Source: Lumbricus terrestris
Taxonomy: Eukaryota > Annelida > Clitellata > Crassiclitellata > Lumbricidae
Direction of reading: 5' to 3'
DNA length: 64,000 nucleotides
Assembly (NCBI GenBank): GCA_949752735.1
Contig: OX457046.1
Span: forward strand, 34,357,555 to 34,421,554
Shown piece by piece: positions 45,515-57,486 of the stretch. A program made the translations under genes and the position numbers. The notes under the pieces are model-generated. The model was not told the origin of the DNA, made no database searches, and saw only the letters and a program-made list of their open reading frames with translations. Position 1 is the first letter of the stretch, and the number at the start of each line of letters is the position of its first letter.

Positions 45515-46007
45515 AACGCGCTCGCCATATTCCAGTAATTTATACAAGGCGACTCAACTTATAACTTATGAGTCTGTAGGCTGAAGACATTTAGATGGAC
45601 TGAATTATACATTAGACAAACAGCCAGACTCAACTAGTCGCTCAACCACACAGTTTATCTCTATATATGCCGACATAATGATGAATGCCACTGCTTGAGA
45701 TTTCTTGACATTTTGTCTCACAATCTCACAGTACAAGTCCGCGCTGTGTGTATACACGTACCCTGTATGATTGCAATCTCCTTCCCAGCGCCTTACAAGT
45801 ATGCAGTAAGTCCTTCCCATGCCGGCCTGCACATCAGACAACGCATCCCCACCACTCGTCTCTAGCCATCGTATGCTGCTCCGCCTCTCCCAACAACTCC
45901 TCCTTACACTGTATACCAGCGTCAGAATCAGGATGAAAGCCCTAATCAGGTTACCTCTCAAACACATTATTTTATATATGTTTTCAAGCTTTACACCAGG
46001 GCCAAAG

Positions 46008-46064
<57 letters not shown>
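46008..46064. repeat. (CA)n(TA)n microsatellite
   Basis: CA repeats run directly into TA repeats inside the 3.0-kb element, echoing in inverted order the compound repeat 0.5 kb away. Confidence 0.97.
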
Positions 46065-46067
<3 letters not shown>

Positions 46068-47223
46068 AAACTATTGTCTGGAAACCCTTGCTCTTGCCAG
46101 GGTTTGCAGTATATCTGATTTATAGCATCGGCACCAAAAACCGGGGACATTTGCGTTGCCTAAGCCCACGGACCTCGTACAGCAAAAGCAAGTTGTAGCA
46201 TGCATTGCTATTACCGTACACTTTATGACAAATGCATTTTGGTCGCGAACATTTACACGGCTGTTTCAATCTTTTGGATGGACAATGCGGCTAATGAATA
46301 ATAGGTCCTATAATCTTATGATACATCTTGAGCCCACATGTAGGTGTAGAACTTTAGCTGCCAGGTCAGCATCCAAAAACTGAACCTTTTCAAGGCTAGC
46401 TCATAGTTTGTTCATCAGTCTTAGACATAGGCGTAGGATGCAGGGGGTCCAGAGGGGCAAATGTCCCCCCCCCCCAATTTGGGGCAAATGTGTTTTTTGG
46501 GCAAAGCAGGCATGGGCGGACAAACGTTTTTACATTTGTTTCGGGAAAACAGGCAAAAAAATCATCAGGTATTTCGGTGGCTGGGAACTCTGATATTTCG
46601 GCTGGGAAATCGGAATGACTAAAAAATCGTCAGAAAATTTGGCCGAAGGATAATGTAAAAACTCGCGGTCCGCCCAAAATTGTCAAAATATATTTTTTGG
46701 GCAAAAGTCAAATCTTTACCCCCCCCCCCCAATGCCGAAATGGCCCCTACGCCTAAGTCAATCTAGCATTAGAGATTTTATTTTGCAGTAAAAGTTTTTC
46801 TATTTTATGCATATTTGATTTCAATCCAAATTTCTTACCACGCTGCCTCTGTAATTTTTTGCTCCTACTTCATTATCTTTCTACAGCTTCAGAAAACCTT
46901 CGTCCTCCTGTCCTTCGAGGACCCTTGAGGGTCTTTTCAAATGACCCTGGACCGATCTTGGGTCAGTATCTTCTTTTGCCCCTCGACGCCGCGCTGCGCC
47001 GCCGTCGCCGATATTTTGATGGGGCCGCCGCCGCCGACTTTTGTAGGTCGGCGCGCCGCCGCCGCCGACCAAAAATGACCGGCGCGCCGCCGCCGGAAGT
47101 ACCAAGTCGGCGCAGGGCTCTGCTACAAAGCATGTCCGTCCAACGAGGGCTTGATCTGCAACTCTCTTCTTCTATATCACCACAGATAAATAGCATTAAA
47201 TCTTACACTCAGTACTCTGTCAC

Positions 47224-48215
47224 CAGGGGCTTCTATCCCCCCTAAGCAGCCGGACGCAATCCATTTTCTTCCCCCCCCTTTCGGGATCGGCCTTCCTCTG
47301 TGTATGCAATATATATTGCAATCTAGCACATGCCCTCCTCTAGTGTGGAATGAAGGTTTGTTTGGAGAGGGACAAACGAGCATCCAGCAGACGATCGCCG
47401 AAGCATGTGTAGCGTCGAGAAGGGACCTGGTATGGGGAGGGAATGTGCCCGGCCGTCCCTATAAGAAATTTTTGCGATTTCCGCATTGCAATTTCAGCAT
47501 TTTAAGCTGTCCTCTTAGCAAAATTACTCTACTGTTTCAGTGGAGGAATTGGTGCCAAAATTGGGCAGCCATATGTTTTGCATCCTTGATCAGTGTGCGC
47601 TCGAGAGGCGTTACATAAATTTTTAGAGCACAATGCAATACAATAAAATACAATATCTATTATAATAGGTCCTACATTGTTTATTATAAGCCCACGTAAT
47701 AATTATGTTGCTTTACTAAGTGTTCAAGGACCAAATTTGACTGTCTGAAATTTGAAAGATATCATTGGAGAGAAACCCTTTAGGTGTGCAAAATAGTATT
47801 TGTATTAGCATTATTTTTTCAATTATAATATGATTGTATTATTTATTAAAATAGTAAAAACATAATTATAATCATGTAATAGGAAATTTTTATCGTATAT
47901 TATAGCTGTTGTAGCAGTTCATGTAATTCAAAAATGCAGATAGTAGCCTAACTAAAAACCAAAAGTATATAAAGTGTATACATTTTGCTAAAAACTATTA
48001 GGCCTACCATTTTGTCCAAATTTATATGGAGGGGAAGTTTTTTCTGGGGGATCTTTCTTTACTATCTTCCTTTAGTGATGCCTATAGATTGAACGCTGCC
48101 CTCCATGTCCGACCTCCCCCCCAATCGACGTGAATTTTGGCTGTCTTCTGATTCCCCCCCCTATTTTTCAGTGGGCGCAGGCTGCGCCCGCCATGTATAG
48201 GGATAGAAGCCCCTG
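47224..48215. mobile_element. 992-bp hAT-like element
   Basis: The left end CAGGGGCTTCTATCCC and right end GGGATAGAAGCCCCTG are perfect 16-bp inverted repeats. Both sides carry the octamer TCTGTCAC. There is no transposase-like open frame. The interior includes a retroposon-like tail (GGCGTTACATAAATTTTTAG) near 47610. It begins about 100 bp after the 3.0-kb element ends. Confidence 0.9.
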
Positions 48216-49045
48216 TCTGTCACTCACTGTATTATAATTATCGCATCAGCGCTCTTCCCATCGCACATGATTGCTACTCCATTCATCCCCCTCTCCTCCC
48301 TGCCCCGACATTACTATCTTAAAACCGTTCCATCTGAAATGTCCTTTCCCCTTCCATCTGGTCTCACATAATCCCAGTATCGCGATTCGCTATCCATCTC
48401 TTTTTGGATGATGTCCATCTTCCCACTCTGCATGATTCTGAGATTCCATGTCTACGACCTTCAAAGATTTTTACAGCTCATGTCAAGTCTTTGCTTCCTG
48501 GCTGTATCCGCCGCTGGACGTCCTTCCGGCTTTGGTCCTGTGGCTTCATTCTATTTCTTACAAGATTAAGAAAACTGTTTCAAGCTGTAAGCCACCTCAA
48601 CATAATAATTGTTCATTCCAACGTAAAGACTTTGAAACGTATGGCAAACAAGATTCAATTTAAGTCTCATGAACGAGAAACACTTCAAGTTTCCCAAAGC
48701 CTGCATTTCAGAAGCCATTTTAAATTTAGTTTTAACAGCTCAGTCAATGCCGTATTTAAGGAGGTGGTGTTCTGAGACTTTTGACACCCCAAAATTAAGG
48801 GATGTAAAAATGAAATAATGCATTCACTAACACATGATGTAAGAAATAAGAAGGGCTTTAATTTTGAAGCTCTTATTTCCATGTGAAATTTTACAATACA
48901 TTAGATCAAAACGATGAAGGTGAGAGTTCACAACGCTTCTCCAAACCCCTTAGTCAGTTGATTCCGTTGCTCGTCAGCTTGCTCAAGATCGAGTAACCCC
49001 CCCTCCCCACAAAAAAATCCTGGCTGCGGCTTTGAGTTCAATTAT
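48216..49045. other. Region 3' of WDR25, no gene seen
   Basis: It lies between the 992-bp element and the WDR25 stop codon. A 123-codon plus-strand frame (48404-48775) has no recognisable family features and I do not call it a gene. The 3' UTR of WDR25 probably occupies the right-hand end. Confidence 0.5.
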
Positions 49046-52000
49046 TCATTGCCAGATTTCTATGCTCCCATTCCATGTACCAATTGCTACCGTGCTGTAG
49101 AGCACTGGATGCCAAACGACGTTAAGGACTACGTCGCTTGAATCTTCAGTTCCGAGAGTTGATAAAACCCTCGCAGACCGGTAGTCGTAGAACCACATCT
49201 GCCCCATGGTGCTACCACTCGCTACAATCTGACCGTCGGGGCTGATGTCGCACCCAATGTCGTAACCAAACACCTGGTAAACATAAAAACATAGTTATGT
49301 ACCGATCACAATCGTAATCTCAAATTTCTAAAGTGCCACTCGAAATTCAAACGCAGGGCACCCGCTTACTCACGAGCACTGTGTCTAGTTAGAGGGCTGA
49401 CCAAAAGAATAGTCCAAGGGAGGTCATAGTTTGGTTACTATGCTACCATTCCTAAACCTGGGTGCCCAGGCCTAGCGGGATCACTCCCTTTCTGGGTTAC
49501 CCTTTCTCCGGGATCTCTTACCTGATATTGATTTAGCTTATGATGTTCAATGCACACGTTTATTTTGTCATTTTGCTGAGTTCAACTGTTTTTTTTTATC
49601 TCTCTGAATAAACAAGTTTGAATTGAATTACCAAAAGGATCAACAATCGAAATGCAAAACATGCAACAAGTCCATGAGAAATATCATTACTGTGTCAAAA
49701 GTTTCGTGAACACACTTGACAATCTGCACTATCACACGCACATGTTACAAAATGTCTGTAGAATGCTTATTCCAGATTCAAACACTTAAAACTAAACAAA
49801 CATTAACTGAAGGTCGTATGCCACTTGTTAGAAATGATCACATCAATAGATCAGTATACAAATTCTTATCCACAATCCAGACAATTCTGTGTCCATGCCA
49901 CAAAACAGAGAGCCCGTGGAACAGAACAATAAGCTCCTTGAAAAAGTCCAGCCAAATCTACTTCACGGTACCACTGGTGGTACTTATGTGGTCTACCTAA
50001 TGGAAGCCATAAAAATCACTCCAAAAATTAACATTTCATGTAAATATTTCTTTCATGAAAACTAAGCCTCACCTTGTGACCTTCAAATCGTTTGCATTTG
50101 TTCATTTTGTACGGTGGGTCGGCATCGAACTGGGCAATGTAGTCGCCGTGTGACTGCGCAAGAACCTGCGGATTATGTGGATGCTTGCACAGTCTAGTAC
50201 AGACATACCGTTCCTAAAAAAAACAATTCCAACCTTATAAGCTTGAGAAACACAGGCAATTATAAATATCACTGTCTTAAAAAGGACGCCAGCCATGCTG
50301 TGCAGTAAACAAGAAATGGTCCAAAGTTGCTGAATTGGTATGTAAGTAAGTAAGTAAGTAAGTATATTCTTTACTGAGAAGCACTATCACACGCACAGCA
50401 CTGCACAAGGCTGGCGTAATACATGCAAACAAAACAATAAACAAGCAAAGAATTGAAAGAGAACATTAAAGAGCTTTCACAACCAGACCTTAGGAAACCG
50501 TGGCTATTTGTATGGCATCCTGGCAAAGAAGCATTTTTGAGACGGGTAGGGTAATCACATCTGGGAAGTTCATGGTCATGGGACCGACGCCACAGGGAAC
50601 AGTAAGCATACTTGAACGGTTGTAGCAATATATGCAATACATGGCAAGAATGATGCAAAGTGCAGGCAAAAGTTAATATATCATTGGTGTATCAACCTCT
50701 GGATAAATTCCCCCAAGGGCCGCTGCACTCTCCTGCCCACCAATGAAGCCCCGCCACTGGGCCAATCAAACACAAGCACTCATTTATATATGAATGTATG
50801 TGTATGTATGTAAGTGTGTATGAGTATGTGGGTGTGCATGTGTGTGCGCACATGAGTGTACACCAACAGACAACAACAACAGTGGAACAGGAAGTGAAAT
50901 GACTTGCATGAAATATCTGGTTTGAAATAACGGCTCCACCGCCAAAGTCCCACGCCATGATGTTTCTGTCGGCCGAATCTCTCGCCACCAAGTTGCCGCA
51001 CGACAGAAACGTCTTTCCGTCGTCCAAGAAACACAGATCTTGTATCTTGAACGTAACAGATAAACAAAATAAGAATTCCATTCTGAATTTAAATGATGCC
51101 TAAATATTTCTTACTCACTTGAAAACTCTACATTACATTGATGGGCACAATAAGCACACATATTTTGGAAATTTCTTGCATCTAATGCTACTCATCACCC
51201 CGAGGTTTCCATTCCAAAATGAAAGTCTCACCTCTTCAAGAATTCCTCTCCTATTCCATCCAGCATTCCACCTACCAAGCTTTTTCTGCCCTGTTCATTC
51301 ATTCATTCAAGAATTGTTCACCCTAAGCTATAATAAGTGCATGGTCAGTGGGAAGATGAGATGGCAAGGGACAGGACTGGGTACCTGCCCCCTCCCACAT
51401 GGTGCAAGCTAAGAAAATGAAGTCAATAATACTTCGCACCATGACTGTCTCTGTGATTGTTCTTCATCTCTTCTTCATGTTGTATTAGATTCACAGTCCA
51501 GTGAAACACACACACGGTGCATTTTTCAAGATTTAACCACAGACTTTCAGTTAACTTGGATTCCTGACCTGGCCGATTTTGTCCTTAAACGTGTAAGATC
51601 GGACAGCTTTGTTGGGACATCGAATGTCCCAGCATTTCAGCAAATTCATCGAACCAGCCACAAAGACGTTGTTCTCAACTGGATGGTACTTGACGCACGT
51701 CACAAACTCGTCGTACTCACAACAGCACAATTGAGCGCCTGGATGAAATGTAAAGACACAATCATGAGCATAAATAACAAATAAGCGTAGTAACACACAT
51801 TAAAACAAAATAACTAACTGATCTTATTAGGCGGCCTATCTCATATCTCAATTACCACAGGACATCCTCTCTGGTCTAGGCCCCATAGAGCAGTGGTTCC
51901 CAACCTATTTTGACTGTCGGGCCACTTTTTCTAAGTTGAAGGACACGGGGGCCACTTTTTCTTAGTTGAAGGGCATTAGGGGGGCCACAAGGCTAAAATT

Positions 52001-54926
52001 TAATTAACTAAAGGCATATAAAATTCTTATAATTGAACCAAAAAAGAATGTTTGATGCGATTTATTAACGTCCAAATAAAATAATTTGTAATAGAAAAGA
52101 ATTATATATTCTGTCATGCCCAAATTGCAAATTTTACACATATTTTTCTTAATTCATTCAGATTCTGCGGGCCATTTTTGTAGACCAGGCGGGCCACTTT
52201 TGGCCCGCGGGCCACGGGTTGGGAACCGCTGCCATAGAGCATCATGACTTTCTTGTACCAGACTCCGACTACCACAGTCCAGCATCGTGCCCATGCCACT
52301 GTTGGCCCTGTTGTGGAATGACCTTCCTGCTAGAACTGTGCTCCGATCTTATCTGGTGGCTCCACTGTTTCTGCCCATTCTCTTAAGACTTTTCTTTTTT
52401 AGGAGGTTCTTCACACTGGGAGTGCCTCTGATTAGGTTGTACAGAGAGAGGTGCTGTATAAATCCGTAAATAGAATAGAACATAACAACATATTGTCTGC
52501 TTTACGACAATGGCATTGAAAGTGATACGACATCTAACAATAATATTCATCAATGAAGCTATCCAAACAGTATTTAACACGTTCACCGCCTACACGCCAT
52601 GTTAAATGACTGGCTGTACTACGAGTTAACTCGTAGTAGGCGGCCAATGTGTTAAAAGCTAATGCCTCCTGTAAATCAGTAGTGGAAATACCTTAATTAT
52701 GACAACGTAATTTGTCAGAGGATCAAAATCAATTGAAAGATTCAATTATTGACATGAAATATATGAAAAATTATTAGACCTTGCCTTAGAAGCTATTATT
52801 ATGACCTCAAACTTGATCCTGTGCACAGATCTAAGACTTTTGTTAAGAACTAAATATTGAAAATAAGACTTATAAATTTCCTAAATAAACAGTGACAAGG
52901 TCTTAAAAGGCGCATTTAGCAGTACACATCGGGATACATACACATGCAGCATAGATCTCTATTCAGTAGCATGCGGTATGTCATCCACTGGATGCAATTC
53001 TACAGAATGGACTCCATGTAGTGACAGGTTTTTGCACACTCTTAACTCACGTCTCGGATTTACACTTCCGTTCCTGGTCCTGAAACACCGAATGGAGATT
53101 CCTGGAAGGAGGTGCACTGTTGGGTTTTTCCCTCACCGTCCTACGACATTCTTAGAGAGCTTTCTCAACATGGCCTGGGTTGGAAACACTTCTGAACTAT
53201 TACCATGAAGGGTGCAATACAGGGCTTAAAGTGTGCCTGGACGGTCATGAACGGCGTCCATGCACCTATTTTAAAATCTGAACGCTGTCCTGCCACTTAT
53301 TGGCCAGCACTGACTGGAAAGGTAAGGGGCGTCCAGGCACTTCTTTTGGAAAGGTAAGGGGCGTCCAGGCACTTCTTTTGGAAAGGTAAGGGGCGTCCGG
53401 GCACTTCTTTTGGAAAGGTAAGGGGCGTCCAGGCACTTCTTTTGGAAAGGTAAGGGGCGTCCAGGCACTTCTTTTGGAAAGGTAAGGGGCGTCCAGGCAC
53501 TTCTTTTGGAAAGGTAAGGGGCGTCCAGGCACTTCTTTTGGAAAGGTAAGGGGCGTCCAGGCACTTCTTTTGGAAAGGTAAGGGGCGTCCAGGCACTTCT
53601 TTTGGAAAGGTAAGGGGCGTCCAGGCACTTCTTTTGGAAAGGTAAGGGGCGTCCGGGCACTTCTTTTGGAAAGGTAAGGGGCGTCCAGGCACTTCTTTTG
53701 GAAAGGTAAGGGGCGTCCAGGCACTTCTTTTGGAAAGGTAAGGGGCGTCCGGGCACTTCTTTTGGAAAGGTAAGGGGCGTCCAGGCACTTCTTTTGGAAA
53801 GGTAAGGGGCGTCCAGGCACTTCTTTTGGAAAGGTAAGGGGCGTCCGGGCACTTCTTTTGGAAAGGTAAGGGGCGTCCAGGCACTTCTTTTGGAAAGGTA
53901 AGGGCGTCCAGGCACTTCTTTTGGAAAGGTAAGGGGCGTCCGGGCACTTATTTTTCCACACTTTCAGCACTGGTGCAATATAAATTTCAACTGACTGATT
54001 GAGATTGCAATTGAAAAAGCAATGAAGAACATAAGTAAGTGAAAACCTGTTTCAACGTCTGCCACTCGAGCAGTTCGATCGAAACCACAGCTGACCAGCT
54101 GCCGACCTGACGACGCCCAATCAGCATCCTTAACCGCCCTCCAATGGAACGCGAGCGTCTGGACGCAAGGTTGCTCGGCAGAGGAAAACGCATTCCAGAT
54201 TTTAACCGTTCTGTCCATAGAGACCGACAACAACAAATGACTGAACTCACGTCTGCACCACTTAACTCGATTAACCGTTCCGTCGTGGGCAGCAAATCGT
54301 TTTGTGACTTTCTTTGGCTTTCGACACGCAGTCGATTCTTTTTGGAACAGGTACGGCTGGATTTTTGAATGCACGGTGTAGAAGTTTATTTTTTTACTGA
54401 CCATTTCTGTTGCGACTTGCGACTTCGTGTCCGGTTTCAAAGTCGTCGCTGAATTTGAGTTCGTGAGTTTCTGTCGCTTAGACTTGTACGGAATGATGAC
54501 AACATCGGAATCTTTGTCTTTTGGAGGTTTCAACGGGCGTGATATCTGCCGCCTGTTTCCCGCTGTTTCCGGAACAAAATGTGTCTCCGCAGAATCATCC
54601 CAGGATCGAAATTGCTGTTGTTTCCTCCACATGTCTTCATAAGCAGCATTGTGTGCAAACTGATCAACATAACGGAGACTCGCATCTGCTTTAGATTCAT
54701 CAAAACCATCTTCACCATGCAACGAATGAAGGCTGAAATAGTCTATACCTGAATTACTGCTTTCCTTCTTCTCCTGTCCGTGCAAATACTGCGGCATGCT
54801 TTTTCTTGAGCATGCACCAACCGTCGCATGCTTTTCAACAGCTCGCACTTCGTCGTTACTAACAATTTTGCTTCCGACATCTTCTGAATCTGACGAACCG
54901 CTGTCGTACTGTAACAACACATCCAT
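49046..54926 (-). CDS. WDR25: WD repeat-containing protein 25 (WDR25)
   Basis: WDR25 is a WD40 propeller related to the splicing factor CDC40/PRP17; its own role is poorly known. Exons in transcript order are 54047-54926, 51569-51738, 50908-51045, 50073-50213 and 49046-49273, giving 518 codons (human about 544) with all phases closing. The N-terminus MDVLLQYDSGSSDSED matches the family's acidic start, so I place the start at 54926 rather than an in-frame ATG 72 bp upstream. A low-complexity region of about 200 residues leads to the WD40 domain. The WD40 blocks include KIQPYLF, VNRVKWC, SMDRTVKIWNAF, LKCWDIRCP, ARDSADRNIMAWDF, ISNQIFH/ERYVC and VVWHPVLYSTVA. Intron 3 appears to use a GC donor (CAT/GCAAGT); this gives FHERYVC, matching the family FHERFTC. 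Intron 1 carries three DNA-type elements and a LINE piece. Confidence 0.93.
51891..52231. mobile_element. hAT-like MITE, CAGTGGTTCCCAACC type
   Basis: It begins CAGTGGTTCCCAACC and ends GGTTGGGAACCGCTG, with a perfect 8-bp duplication CCATAGAG. The ends resemble those of the widespread hAT/Charlie-type MITEs of animals. It has 341 bp with GGGCCACTTTTT repeats inside and appears to interrupt a LINE fragment whose 3' part resumes at 52232. Confidence 0.92.
52232..52475 (+). mobile_element. LINE 3'-end remnant
   Basis: The translation includes ALLWNDLPARTVLRS and LRLFFFRRFFTLG, typical of the LINE ORF2 C-terminus, followed by GGGAGTGCCTCTGATTAGG and GAGGTGCTGTATAAATCCG. The upstream part of the element seems to lie before 51891, split by the MITE. 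Confidence 0.75.
52574..52655. mobile_element. piggyBac-like TTAA-flanked foldback
   Basis: A 74-bp palindromic unit is flanked by TTAA on both sides. Its ends CACGTTCACCGCCTAC and GTAGGCGGCCAATGTG are imperfect inverted copies, and the centre holds TACTACGAGTTAACTCGTAG. TTAA is the canonical piggyBac target. It lies in WDR25 intron 1. Confidence 0.65.
53220..53972. mobile_element. hAT-like MITE with expanded internal 32-bp array
   Basis: It shares ends with the element at 9342-9519 (CAGGGCTTAAAGTGTG and CACTTTCAGCACTG). It is bounded by a perfect 8-bp duplication GTGCAATA. Almost all of its 753 bp is the 32-bp array listed separately. It lies in WDR25 intron 1, about 75 bp from exon 1. Confidence 0.92.
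53319..53946. repeat. 32-bp minisatellite, about 20 units, inside a MITE
   Basis: The unit contains GGAAAGGTAAGGGGCGTCC then AGGCACTTCTTTT. Units are nearly identical, differing mainly at GTCCAGG/GTCCGGG, so expansion was recent. Three long minus-strand open frames (over 200 codons) arise because the unit has no stop in any frame on that strand. Confidence 0.97.
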
Positions 54927-55028
54927 TATCGTGAATCCACAAACTTCATTGCTCCAAGTCGATACTTGCGTAGTCTCAGAAGCGCTATAACGGTACACAG
55001 ATACACAGATAGTATTTATTTATTTTTA

Positions 55029-55296
55029 TTTTCGCATTTGCTATAGCGCCCCTTCAAGGCAGTTCAAGCCACTACTCAGAGCAATTGCGAGTGAAAATTG
55101 GTGGTATTTGCAGTTTAACGTCACTGTGTGGTAACAAAGACCATTAGCGACACCCTCCTCCTTTATCCAGGCTTGGGACTGGCACTGGCAGAGTGCAACC
55201 AGTGACACTCAAGGCTCTCATATATACGCGGCGGCTTGGAACCTGGAACCCTCCACCTTCAAGGCACCGAACATCATCAACACACCACCGCGCCCC
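55029..55296 (-). mobile_element. tRNA-derived SINE, family 1 (with inserted sequence)
   Basis: The tail is seen on the plus strand as TTGCTATAGCGCCCCTTCAA and the head as ACACACCACCGCGCCCC. The body is interrupted by unrelated sequence that carries the CTTGGGACTGGCACTGGCAG motif found elsewhere in the window. Confidence 0.7.
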
Positions 55297-55788
55297 ACAA
55301 AGTTTGCCTCTCCTAACAACAAAATCAACGCATAATAAAAACTCGTGCTCGGACAACTCCAATGTAACCACGAGAAGTTTAAATTACTGGATGCACATCT
55401 TACAATATCGTGACTTCATGCGGACAACTTGCCGCTTTCTAGATAAGCCGTGAAAATGGATTTGGTAAAGGTACTTGGTTGTAGACTAGACCCGACCACT
55501 AAATTTTTCATACATTCCGGTAACTAAGACCGTAAGTATTCAAACGCACCTATTCCCGTTATCCGGAGACGTTCCGTTGATTTTATATTAATTTTTTAAA
55601 TCTATAGGAAATCCCATGTTAAAGTTTATTCAATGCATTCTACTCAATTATAAATACGCTGAATAAAAATTAATGATTATTGTCAGACATACATTTTTAA
55701 ATCATATTCATAATTATATATAATTATTCATGATCACAGAGTGCTACGTGCAAGTTGATAAGTAAGTGCGTCGTCACTCTGTTTTCTT

Positions 55789-56176
55789 TAATTTAGCAAT
55801 TACTTACTTTACCTACTTACTTACTTACTTTCTTAGTAACTTACTTACTCACTTATTTACTTACTTACTCACTTATTTACTTCCTTACTTACTTACTAAT
55901 TCACTTACCTACTTACTTACTTACTTGCTTGCTTACTTACATACCTACTTACATACCTACTTACTTATTTACTTGTTTGCTTACTTACTTACTATTCTTA
56001 CTTACTTACTTACTTACTTTCTTACAAACTTACTTTCCTCACTTACTTACTTTATCAATTTACCTACTTTCTTACTTACTTACTTTCTGACAAACTGACT
56101 TACATACTTACTTTCTTCCTTCCTTACTTACTTATTTACTTACTTAATTAATTAACTACTTACTTACTTACTTACT
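55789..56176. repeat. TTAC-rich tetranucleotide repeat
   Basis: Nearly 390 bp of imperfect ACTT/TTAC repeats, with open frames that are artefacts of the repeat. It abuts the 14-bp array at 56177. Confidence 0.95.
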
Positions 56177-56955
56177 TGGACCATGCAGCGTGGACCAAGC
56201 AGCGTGGACCATGCAGAGTGGACCATGCAGCTTGGACCATGCAGCGTAGACCATGCAGTGAGGACCATGCAGCGTGGACCTTGCAGCGTGGACCTTGCAG
56301 AGTGGACCATGCAACGTGGACCATGCAACGTGGACCAAGCAGCGTGGACCATGCAACGTGGACCATGCAGAGTGGACCATGCAGCGTGGACCATGCAGCG
56401 TGGACCATGCAAAGTGGACCATGCAGCGTGGACCATGCAGCGTGGATTATGCAACGTGGACCATGCAGCGTGGACCTTGCAGAGTGGACCATGCAGCGTG
56501 GTCCATGCAGCGTGGACCATGCAGCGTGGACCATGCAGCGTAGACCATGCAGTGAGGACCATGCAGCGTGGACCATGCAACGTGGACCAGGCAGCATGGA
56601 CCATGCAGCGTGGACCATGCAGCGTGGTCCATGCAACGTGGACCATGCAGCGTAGACCATGCAGTGAGGACCTTGCAGCGTGGACCATGCAGCGTGGACC
56701 ACGCAGCGTGGTCCATGCAACGTGGACCATGCAGCGTGGACCATGCAGCATAGACCATGCAGCGTGGACCATGCAGCGTGGTCCATGCAACGTGGACCAT
56801 GCAGCGTGGACCATGCAGCGTAGACCATGCAGTGAGGACCATGCAGCGTGGACCTTGCAGCGTGGACCATGCAGCGTGGTCCATGCAACGTGGACCATGC
56901 AGCGTGGACCATGCAGCGTGGACCATGCAGTGAGGACCATGCAGCGTGGACCATG
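56177..56955. repeat. 14-bp minisatellite, about 56 units
   Basis: The unit is GGACCATGCAGCGT with variants (CAACGT, CAGAGT, CAGTGA, GGTCC, CTTGCAG). Because 14 is not divisible by three, every frame cycles through the same 42-bp pattern. That pattern lacks stops on both strands, giving open frames of up to 299 codons. No gene is implied. Confidence 0.98.
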
Positions 56956-57486
56956 ACTGCTCCAGACAGATGAACCTACAAAGTTCTGAGAAAGCACGAC
57001 GCTGACAGGTTGAGGTTTCAACACGTGGGACCAAAAGCTTTCCGCTACGGCAATTGTCACCATGCTGCACCCCTAATGATGGTGATGGCAGAGTGTTGTA
57101 GGGCTGCCAACTTTTGATTTTGCAATTCCGGGACGCCTTCAGCCACTCGATGTCCCATTACCAATTTACACGTACAAGCCACAGAAGCGTATATATATAT
57201 TGTAACAAAAGTTGTGTCAGCTCATTATAGAATCTATATCTAGGCATGCGATCCACTGAAAAGTCCTTAATAATTTAAGACCAATCATCAAAAGACATAA
57301 TTTTAGTCTAAATTTAAGACAAAAATCTTACCCATACAAAACTCATAATATCACTCACTCGAAATTGTAAACATTGATTTACGCAGTGTTGCCACTGAGG
57401 TTTCAGAAAAAGCCTAGATTTCTTTCTGAAAAACTCAGAAACCCAGACTTTTATATGAGCGATTTTAGACCCTTTGTTCAAATTTT
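56956..57486. other. Intergenic, no gene seen
   Basis: Unique-looking sequence between the 14-bp array and SINE family 2. There is no recognised coding sequence or element ends. Confidence 0.5.

Noticed and set aside
46428..46765. Foldback with TAGGCGTAGG ends inside the 3.0-kb element, considered as another TIR element
   Set aside because: The ends are inverted, but I could not find a convincing target duplication, so it is mentioned only as a probable insertion.
48404..48775. 123-codon plus-strand frame between the 992-bp element and WDR25
   Set aside because: No conserved motif, compositionally like non-coding DNA, and not supported by splice signals or neighbours.
53266..53970. Three overlapping minus-strand open frames of 214-234 codons
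   Set aside because: They follow the 32-bp array within a MITE in WDR25 intron 1. All three frames give the same repeating peptide.
55766..56098. Leucine/tyrosine-rich 110-codon frame that looks like a membrane protein
   Set aside because: It is a translation of the TTAC microsatellite.
56164..57070. Open frames of up to 299 codons on both strands
   Set aside because: They arise from the 14-bp array, which lacks stops in all frames. The non-repeat ends show no family similarity.
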